Origin: an uncultured Desulfobulbaceae bacterium
GTDB taxonomy: Bacteria; Desulfobacterota; Desulfobulbia; Desulfobulbales; Desulfobulbaceae
NCBI GenBank assembly: GCA_945787305.1
Contig: CALZIH010000001.1
Span: forward strand, 1 to 37,189
Direction: 5' to 3'
Length of the DNA: 37,189 bases
The notes below the pieces were generated by a model, which was given only the letters and a program-made list of their open reading frames with translations, was not told the DNA's origin and made no database searches. A program made the translations under genes and the position numbers. Of this stretch, positions 31,707-37,189 are shown one piece after another; position 1 is the first letter of the stretch, and every line of letters starts with the position of its first letter.

Positions 31707-33893
31707 TTAATCGGCATCACTTGTATAGAGTTGGCGAAAGGTTTCCACTGTGGCGGCGGTATCGCTGTCCAGTTGTAGGTCATATTTTTTTACATATTCC
31801 GCTGCCATGCGGTGTGTATTAAAAATCGGTATGTTGAATCGAAGATTGTTAACGGCCATTTGCAAGTATTGCTCGTGGTTATCGTAAAAGAGGTCAAGTA
31901 TTTTTGGCAGCAAGGTGTAAAAAGAGAGTGAATCCTCTGCATAAAGCAGTGAACCTGGATCTTCACTCAAGTTGGCCTCTTCAATCGGGCCTTCAAAACC
32001 GAACTTCCATCCTGTCTGCCCTTCGTGATAACCCTCTACCCACCACCCGTCCATGACACTGATGTTGGGTGCTCCATTCATGGCGGCTTTCATGCCACTT
32101 GTACCGGAAGCTTCAAGAGGTCGCTTGGGGCTGTTGAGCCAGGCATGGACGCCGCAAACCATCATTTTGGCTACCAACATATCATATCCGGGGATAAAGA
32201 TCAGCTTCGCCAGGCCATTGCTCTTTTGGTACAGTTCCTCCTGGTTATCGAGGATAAGCTTGAGTACCGATTTGCCAGGCTCGTCTGCCGGGTGGGCTTT
32301 GCCGGCAAAGACAAAGTTGACCTTTCTGTTTCCCTGGATAAGGATGTCGGCCAGGGTGTTTATATCATCAAAAATGAGATCCGCCCTTTTGTAGGTTGAA
32401 AATCGGCGGGCAAAACCAATGGTAAAGACTCCTGCTTCAAGTTCTGGACTTTCCGGAAGACGGGAGAGATAGTTGGGGGGATCAATCCAGGTCTCCAGCA
32501 TTTGATTGCGATGGCTTGCCAACATGGCATTTATATAGCTGATCAGGGCAAGGTTATCTTCTTGCCAAGCGTTATCGAGATCTTTCGCAAGCTCAGGTGC
32601 TTTATTGGGTATTCCGGTAAAAATCCCAGGATTGTCTCGCCAGCCATTGAGTTGCGCGTGGTTGTCAAAAACTCGAGCCCGGTTTTCACTGATCCATGTC
32701 AGGTGGTGAACTCCGTTTGTTACCGCAGTAATTTTTTGGGCAAATTTAGGGAATTGCCTACGGGTGACATCTCGATGCAGGCGGCTGACACTATTGACAG
32801 CCCGATTTACCCGCATGGCCAGGGCTGTGAAGTTGTAATCGCCAGGAGAGTCATCATCATCTGCCAGCAGGTCAAGGACTTTTTGACAGACCCGGTGGCT
32901 TATTCCGGAATACAGGTCTCGGGGGAAACGGTCGTGGCCGGCTTTGACCGGGGTGTGAATGGTATAAACAATCCGTTCGGCAACTGTGTTGACTGCCTGC
33001 AGGATGTCATCTTCACTCATTTTATTAAAAAATGCTTCACCCAAATTACTTTTTAATTCCTTGAGGATGAGATGCAGGGAAACGGCAACGCCATGTTGTT
33101 CGTTCAAGTGGATGGTGTGGGCGGTAAAACCGAGCGTTTGCATCAGGGGAAGAACACAGGAGCCGAGCATTCGCCTCTGATTGGCTTTCATGGCCGTAGT
33201 TTTAGCGTTGTACAGCTGTTCGGCAGCCTCGATAATCCAAGGGGGAGAGGTTGGAAGGCTATAGTCAATAAGAAACTCAGGTACAAAATAATCAAGTTCT
33301 TCGGAGATCTCCATTTTCATCCAAACCTGCGCCTTGATTTCTTCCGGTTCATCTTTCTGGTTGAAAAATGGAACTGATATTTCAAGGGGAATATCCGGGT
33401 TAATGGGGTCCCGGAGTTGAAACAGTGTAGGGGTTTCCTCCGGGCTCCAATGCGTAGCCTGGTCGATCTGGCCTACTTGAGAATCAACAAACTGGGAAAA
33501 ATATCCCTCTCTATATAGAAGACTGACGGCTACAACAGGGACATGCATGTCAGCAAAGCTTTTCAGTGTGTCACCGGCAAGCACACCGAGTCCGCCGCTG
33601 TAATTCGGTATTTTTCTTGGCCCAAAGAGGTATTTATGAATCATCTTCCTGGCAAGGTCGTCATCACTGTCGCTGATTCCCTGTTCCCTGAGAAAATCAA
33701 GAAGGGGGTGAAAGACATCCGGATCCGCTCCTATTTCCATTGAAATGTAGGCTACCGAGTTGCCATCAACGGCCTGGAGTTTTCCCCAGACCTTGTCGAA
33801 AATGTCTTGGGGAATTCCAAAAAATATTCCGAACTTATTATGTGATATCAGCTCTTTTTCAGTCTGTATGGAGATAGCTTTTTCTGCAGTCAC
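31707..33893 (-). CDS. glgP: Alpha-glucan (glycogen) phosphorylase, GlgP-type
   Basis: This GT35 enzyme releases glucose-1-phosphate from storage glucan. The 728 residues carry VAYISMEIGADPDVF, NYSGGLGVLAGDTLKSFADM, HLNEQHGVAVSLHL, TAVTNGVHHLTW, TIGFARRFSTYKRADLIF, NFVFAGKAHPAD and the pyridoxal-phosphate site SGTSGMKAAMNGAPNISVMDGWW. Length and motifs fit the shorter bacterial/archaeal-type phosphorylases rather than the ~800-residue E. coli type. The start is GTG at 33893 with no strong ribosome-binding site. No other glycogen gene is present in the window. Confidence 0.93.
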   Translation of the reverse strand: MTAEKAISIQTEKELISHNKFGIFFGIPQDIFDKVWGKLQAVDGNSVAYISMEIGADPDVFHPLLDFLREQGISDSDDDLARKMIHKYLFGPRKIPNYSGGLGVLAGDTLKSFADMHVPVVAVSLLYREGYFSQFVDSQVGQIDQATHWSPEETPTLFQLRDPINPDIPLEISVPFFNQKDEPEEIKAQVWMKMEISEELDYFVPEFLIDYSLPTSPPWIIEAAEQLYNAKTTAMKANQRRMLGSCVLPLMQTLGFTAHTIHLNEQHGVAVSLHLILKELKSNLGEAFFNKMSEDDILQAVNTVAERIVYTIHTPVKAGHDRFPRDLYSGISHRVCQKVLDLLADDDDSPGDYNFTALAMRVNRAVNSVSRLHRDVTRRQFPKFAQKITAVTNGVHHLTWISENRARVFDNHAQLNGWRDNPGIFTGIPNKAPELAKDLDNAWQEDNLALISYINAMLASHRNQMLETWIDPPNYLSRLPESPELEAGVFTIGFARRFSTYKRADLIFDDINTLADILIQGNRKVNFVFAGKAHPADEPGKSVLKLILDNQEELYQKSNGLAKLIFIPGYDMLVAKMMVCGVHAWLNSPKRPLEASGTSGMKAAMNGAPNISVMDGWWVEGYHEGQTGWKFGFEGPIEEANLSEDPGSLLYAEDSLSFYTLLPKILDLFYDNHEQYLQMAVNNLRFNIPIFNTHRMAAEYVKKYDLQLDSDTAATVETFRQLYTSDAD

Positions 33894-34064
33894 GAGTTTG
33901 TTTTTATCCAGCTTGTTGAAGGGATTTGTTAGTGGCGCGCACTTTTATATACTGTTTGTTCTATTATGGTTCGATGCTAGCCCGCAAAATACGTATTCAA
34001 GATATCCGAATTTAGAAGGGCTGGTGAGGTTTTGCAAGCTAATTCCTTTTGTCTGAAAAAAATG

Positions 34065-34092
34065 TTGTATTCCTTTTTCGTTGGAGTAGAAT
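34065..34092 (+). promoter_or_regulatory. Candidate promoter of pal
   Basis: TTGTAT (34065-34070), a 16-bp spacer and TAGAAT (34087-34092) lie about 70 nt upstream of the pal start. The skp gene has a similar TAGAAT -10. Nothing else was seen in 33894-34160. Confidence 0.4.
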
Positions 34093-34160
34093 CGCTAACC
34101 GTTGAATAGATGCAGGCTTTTTACTTGCTGGCCGTATTTTTTATTCTGCGGGAGGATGAC

Positions 34161-34682
34161 ATGCGGAAAAACAGATCATTGTGGAAATTTTTTGTCCTGG
34201 TTTTTTTTGTCGGCGTATTGGTCAGTGGTTGCGGGGATAAGACACCGAAACCGGCTAAAACTACAGCTCCAACAGATGGCTTGGGTCCAGAGGAGTCTCT
34301 GGAAACCGAGGCGCCGTCAGTTGCCGCTCTGGTGGAGGGGAGGACGTCCGGTCCAATGTTACCTGTATATTTCCCCTTTGATTCTGACATGATAGGCGGT
34401 GAGCAGGTTGTGCGGGTTGAGAAAAACGCTGATTTTCTAAAAGGGCAGCCCAGTGTTAAGGTGCGTATCGAAGGAAATTGCGATCCCCGCGGCACGAGGG
34501 AATATAATTTAGCTTTGGGTGAAAGAAGGGCACAAAGTGCCAAAAAATATTTGGTGAATCTCGGCGTTGACGGTGGACACCTGACAACGATCAGCTGGGG
34601 TGAAGAAAAGTTACTGTTGTATGGGCACGACGAGTTGTCCTGGGCCCAGAACAGGCGGGCTGACTTTGTGATAATACAATAA
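34161..34682 (+). CDS. pal: Peptidoglycan-associated lipoprotein Pal (OmpA-like)
   Basis: From the ATG at 34161 (GGAGG 5 nt upstream) the protein is 173 residues: a lipoprotein signal with the lipobox VSGC (Cys24), a low-complexity linker (about 27-65) and an OmpA-like domain with LPVYFPFDSDMI, VRIEGNCDPRGTREYNLALGERRAQSAKKYLVNLGV, ISWGEEK and NRRADFVI. Pal links the outer membrane to peptidoglycan and works with the Tol system. No tol gene is adjacent, so this is probably a stand-alone pal. Residues before 34161 in the frame are rejected. Confidence 0.88.
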   Translation: MRKNRSLWKFFVLVFFVGVLVSGCGDKTPKPAKTTAPTDGLGPEESLETEAPSVAALVEGRTSGPMLPVYFPFDSDMIGGEQVVRVEKNADFLKGQPSVKVRIEGNCDPRGTREYNLALGERRAQSAKKYLVNLGVDGGHLTTISWGEEKLLLYGHDELSWAQNRRADFVIIQ

Positions 34683-34708
34683 GAACGTTCCAAGCACCGG
34701 GCACTTGC

Positions 34709-34740
34709 CGGATAGAGTGTAATGCTCTGTCCGGTTTTTA
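34709..34740 (+). terminator. Rho-independent terminator of pal
   Basis: CCGGATAGAG pairs with CTCTGTCCGG (10 bp with one G-U, 7-nt loop) and is followed by TTTTT, 26 nt after the pal stop. Confidence 0.85.
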
Positions 34741-34911
34741 TTAAGGTCACCTTGATATTTCGTATAAACGCCTTACCTCTATGCCATGTCTGGTCAGCGG
34801 TGATATTTTCTGCAGCCATTGAAGTCTGCGCTTACCTTTTCTCGAATTAAAATTATAATCCTTCAGTGTTCCTTAGGGTAATCCCCCAGTATAGTTCAAA
34901 TTTATTTGTAG

Positions 34912-34941
34912 TTGCCTATGGGTAGGGTTCCCGGCTAGAAT
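34912..34941 (+). promoter_or_regulatory. Candidate promoter of skp
   Basis: TTGCCT (34912-34917), an 18-bp spacer and TAGAAT (34936-34941) lie about 75 nt before the skp start. The rest of the 34683-35014 interval holds the pal terminator and no gene. Confidence 0.45.
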
Positions 34942-35014
34942 CAAAAGAGTGATTGCAACTGGTTGCCGGTTGCTCTGAATTGATATGTTGTTAACTAATA
35001 ACAAGGAGAGTGTT

Positions 35015-35548
35015 GTGAAAAGTAGAGTACGATTGAGCAGTCTATTGCTGGTTGTTTCGTTTCTGTTGATATCGTTGATGTCCGTGGGTGCTGCTGTTGC
35101 AGCTGAAACAAAAATTGGTGTGATTAATATGCAGAAGGTGCTGGCAAATTCCTCTGCGGGAAAAAAGGCTCAGGAGGATTTGGAAAAAAAGATGAATGAG
35201 CTTAAAGTAACCTTTAAAAAGGATGAGGATGTTCTGTTGGCTCTGCAGAAAGAAATAGAGAAAAAGAGTTCTGCATGGAGTGATGAGATAAAGCAGGAAA
35301 AGGCTATTGAATTTCAAAAGAAACGAAGAGACCTTGGAACCAAGCAGGAAGATGCCAATCTGGAGTTGAAACAACTGCGGGAAAAACATCTGGCACCGAT
35401 TTTGAAAAAACTCGAGCAGGTTGTCAAGGATGAGGCCAAGAAAGGCGGCTACACCATTGTTTTGCCAAATAATGCAGTCCTCTACAATGCTGATGGTGTA
35501 GATATTACTGCCGCTGTTACTGAAGCATTAAATAAGCAATTGAAATAG
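35015..35548 (+). CDS. skp: Periplasmic chaperone Skp/OmpH family
   Basis: Skp holds unfolded outer-membrane proteins in the periplasm. The start is GTG at 35015, placed 7 nt after AAGGAG; the frame is open from 34985 but that start is less likely. The 177 residues have a signal peptide ending AAVAA/ETK, then the Skp opening KIGVINMQKVLANSSAGKKAQEDLEKKM, a long coiled coil, and the closing YTIVLPNNAVLYNADGVDITAAVTEALNK, typical of OmpH. The lipid A and bamA genes that often neighbour skp are not visible here. Confidence 0.9.
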   Translation: MKSRVRLSSLLLVVSFLLISLMSVGAAVAAETKIGVINMQKVLANSSAGKKAQEDLEKKMNELKVTFKKDEDVLLALQKEIEKKSSAWSDEIKQEKAIEFQKKRRDLGTKQEDANLELKQLREKHLAPILKKLEQVVKDEAKKGGYTIVLPNNAVLYNADGVDITAAVTEALNKQLK

Positions 35549-35567
35549 GATAATTTCGGTTGCTAGA

Positions 35568-36389
35568 GTGAATCCGCTTGAACTTATTGCCCTGACCCCT
35601 AAGAGCAACTGCGGAAAGTGTGGGCACCCGACCTGCCTGGCCTTCGCCGTTGCCGTGACCAAAGGAGGAGCGGCGGCAACCGGCTGTCCCTTCCTTGATG
35701 TAACAGCGTTGCCCGCCGGAATTGGTGGAGGAAGTGAAGAAGGTGGCCTGCCGGCAGTGGAGCGTGGGCAGGATGAACGAGACATGGCCCTGGTGGCCCA
35801 CCTGAAATCCAAAGTCAGAGATCTGGATTTTCAGAAGTTGGCGGCAAGGCTTGGTGCCCAGTGGTCACCTGATGAGCCTGATTGTTTGCGCTTTCATTAC
35901 CTTGGGCGCCGGGTAGTGATGGGGTGTGATCAACTGGTCGTCGATGGCCGACAGCTTGTAGACCCCAGGGATCAGATTTTACTCTATAACTATGTTTCCT
36001 TTGGTGGTGGTCAGGTGCCTGATGGTACTTGGGTAGGTATGGAAAGTCTGCCTAATTCCATTTCAAAAATTCGCACACTGGCCACCTATTGTGAGCAGCG
36101 GATTGCAGAGCGCTTCTCCGGTCGTGGTGGACGACTGCAGGAACTCTGTCGGCTGACTGGGGGAGAGCAAGGTCCAACCGATCAAAGTGCTGATACCGGT
36201 ATGATCATACCGGTATTGCCCTATGTACCGTTGTATCTTCTTTTCTGGGACCATGAGCCGGAAGACGGGTTTGAGGCAAAGGTAAAGGTATTGTTTGACC
36301 ACAATGTTATGGATTTTTTAGACCTAGAATCGTTGGTTTTTGCTGCCGAGCGGCTGGCTGATCGGTTGGCGGAGTTGGACCAGGAATGA
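35568..36389 (+). CDS. DUF3786-type protein with an N-terminal 4Fe-4S domain
   Basis: This 273-residue protein begins with an Fe-S domain of the corrinoid Fe-S type: Cys15, Cys18, Cys23 and Cys40 (NCGKCGHPTCLAFAVAV ... GCP). A large soluble domain follows with FHYLGRRVVMGCDQLVVDGRQLVDPRDQILLYNYVSFGGG and a C-terminal PVLPYVPLYLLFWDHEPEDGFEAKVKVLFDHNVMDFLDLES, recognised as DUF3786. The function is unknown; such proteins occur widely in anaerobic bacteria. The start is GTG at 35568. It overlaps hldE by 4 nt, implying coupling. Confidence 0.82.
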   Translation: MNPLELIALTPKSNCGKCGHPTCLAFAVAVTKGGAAATGCPFLDVTALPAGIGGGSEEGGLPAVERGQDERDMALVAHLKSKVRDLDFQKLAARLGAQWSPDEPDCLRFHYLGRRVVMGCDQLVVDGRQLVDPRDQILLYNYVSFGGGQVPDGTWVGMESLPNSISKIRTLATYCEQRIAERFSGRGGRLQELCRLTGGEQGPTDQSADTGMIIPVLPYVPLYLLFWDHEPEDGFEAKVKVLFDHNVMDFLDLESLVFAAERLADRLAELDQE

Positions 36390-37135
36390 ACAGAGAAAAA
36401 TTATTACAGGCTGTAGCTCGTTTTCAGGATACCAAAATATTGGTCATTGGCGATGTTATTGTCGACCATTTTGTCTGGGGAAGTGTTTCCAGAATCTCTC
36501 CTGAGGCACCTGTGCCGGTAGTGAATGTCCGTAGAGAGGAGTTGCTTCTCGGTGGCAGTGCGAATGTCTTACGCAACATCGTCTCCCTTGGTGGCAGCGG
36601 TGGCCTCTGTGGTCTGATTGGTGCAGACACTATGGGAAAAGAGTTACTGCGTCTGATGGAGGACTTACCAGCCTCTGCATCCGGATTGGTTGAAGGAATG
36701 CGGCCAACAACAGTAAAAACACGGGTCGTTGCCCAGGGGCAACAGGTCGTTCGTTTTGATAGGGAAAAAATCGGTCCACCAACGGCAAAATCGCTTGATA
36801 AACTCGAGGGATATCTTGAGAAACACCTTGCTGATTATGATGCGGTCATCGTTTCTGATTATGCCAAGGGAGTGGTCAATGAACAGCTGATGATCCGCCT
36901 GCATCAACTGCTGGCGGAAATACGTTTACGGGATAACTGCCCCTTGCCCCTGATTGTTGACCCCAAGCCGGAAAATCTACATCGGTTTATTGGGGCAACG
37001 ATTATAACCCCAAACCATCACGAAGTTGAAAAAATGAGCGGTATGGCGGTCACCGACGACCAGAGCCTGCTGGCTGCGGCCCGCCAGATCAGTGCAGATA
37101 TAGATTGCCGGGCGGTTCTTGTTACTCGAGGTTAG
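36386..37135 (+). CDS. hldE: Heptose 7-phosphate kinase (HldE/RfaE N-terminal domain), ended by an in-frame TAG
   Basis: This phosphorylates D-glycero-D-manno-heptose 7-phosphate in the LPS-core heptose pathway. The 249 residues read so far are the PfkB-type kinase: LVIGDVIVDHFVWGSVSRISPEAPVPVV, LLGGSANVLRNIVSLGG, VVRFDREK, VIVSDYAKGVV, LIVDPKP, TIITPNHHEVEKMSG. The frame stops at TAG (37133-37135) straight after VTRG, where the family continues with G(E/D)xGMAL. The next codons in the same frame do give AGMALLRVD and VTIPT, so the stop looks like a nonsense change or a sequencing error. The catalytic GAGD motif would lie beyond the window. The ATG overlaps the DUF3786 gene by 4 nt. Confidence 0.85.
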   Translation: MNREKLLQAVARFQDTKILVIGDVIVDHFVWGSVSRISPEAPVPVVNVRREELLLGGSANVLRNIVSLGGSGGLCGLIGADTMGKELLRLMEDLPASASGLVEGMRPTTVKTRVVAQGQQVVRFDREKIGPPTAKSLDKLEGYLEKHLADYDAVIVSDYAKGVVNEQLMIRLHQLLAEIRLRDNCPLPLIVDPKPENLHRFIGATIITPNHHEVEKMSGMAVTDDQSLLAAARQISADIDCRAVLVTRG

Positions 37136-37189
37136 GCTGGAATGGCCCTTTTGCGTGTAGACTATACCCTGGTGACCATCCCGACAATG
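37136..37189 (+). pseudogene. In-frame continuation of hldE after the TAG (runs off the window)
   Basis: The same reading frame continues AGMALLRVDYTLVTIPTM to the last base. This matches the expected kinase sequence after VTRG(E), so it belongs to the same gene and not to a new one. Confidence 0.7.

Noticed and set aside
34825..34842. Second copy of the 23279-23416 hairpin element
   Set aside because: Only a 14-nt match (GTCTGCGCTTACCT) is shared, with no pairing partner nearby; a match of this length is expected by chance in a window this size.
1..37189. tRNA, rRNA, tmRNA, SRP RNA, CRISPR arrays, insertion sequences or prophage genes
   Set aside because: Looked for by conserved motifs and repeat patterns on both strands; none was found by eye, although a tool-based scan could still reveal a divergent case.

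Overview
The window looks like chromosomal DNA of a Gram-negative bacterium, probably a deltaproteobacterial (Desulfobacterota, Desulfobulbia-like) lineage. This is inferred from protein content and gene order: a DUF3786/4Fe-4S protein beside skp and hldE, a short MoaE relative, zapB-zapA-rny-tyrS synteny, many two-component and c-di-GMP proteins, and outer-membrane genes (pal, skp, hldE). No tRNA, rRNA, CRISPR array, insertion sequence or prophage gene was seen. The insert is about the size of a fosmid. It contains one frameshift and one in-frame stop that may be sequencing errors or real lesions.

Layout. (1) 1-5390, plus strand: the end of an unknown membrane protein, then the cbb3 oxidase maturation set ccoG-ccoH-ccoI-ccoS and a TauE/CcdA-like membrane protein. 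(2) 5590-14318, minus strand: a frameshifted zinc-binding-type chemoreceptor, an HD-GYP response regulator, a DUF1566 lipoprotein, a GGDEF diguanylate cyclase and a Sel1-repeat protein, separated by unusually long non-coding stretches. (3) 14393-22373, minus strand: a compact run of MltD-like transglycosylase, MoaE-like protein, HDOD protein, hybrid histidine kinase, YihY membrane protein and a two-part ParB-like protein. The kinase, yihY and ParB-like genes overlap one another. (4) 22698-27925, plus strand: NUDIX hydrolase, zapB, zapA, a 977-nt structured non-coding interval, rny, tyrS. (5) 28175-33893: fur/perR and a dihydrouridine synthase (divergent), then minus-strand radical SAM protein, small unknown protein and glycogen phosphorylase. 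(6) 34161-37189, plus strand: pal, skp, a DUF3786 Fe-S protein and the start of hldE, which carries an in-frame TAG.

The most unusual signals are: a palindromic element found three times, each time in sense orientation about 65-73 nt after a stop codon; a perfect 40-bp palindrome over the start of the Sel1 gene; a ParB-like protein with a possible N-formylglutamate-amidohydrolase-like N-terminal domain; a MoaE gene whose best start appears to be ATC; a 138-nt extended imperfect hairpin just upstream of the zapB promoter; and the structured zapA-rny interval, a synteny-based candidate site for 6S RNA. All structures and similarities were judged by eye; no folding or database search was run.
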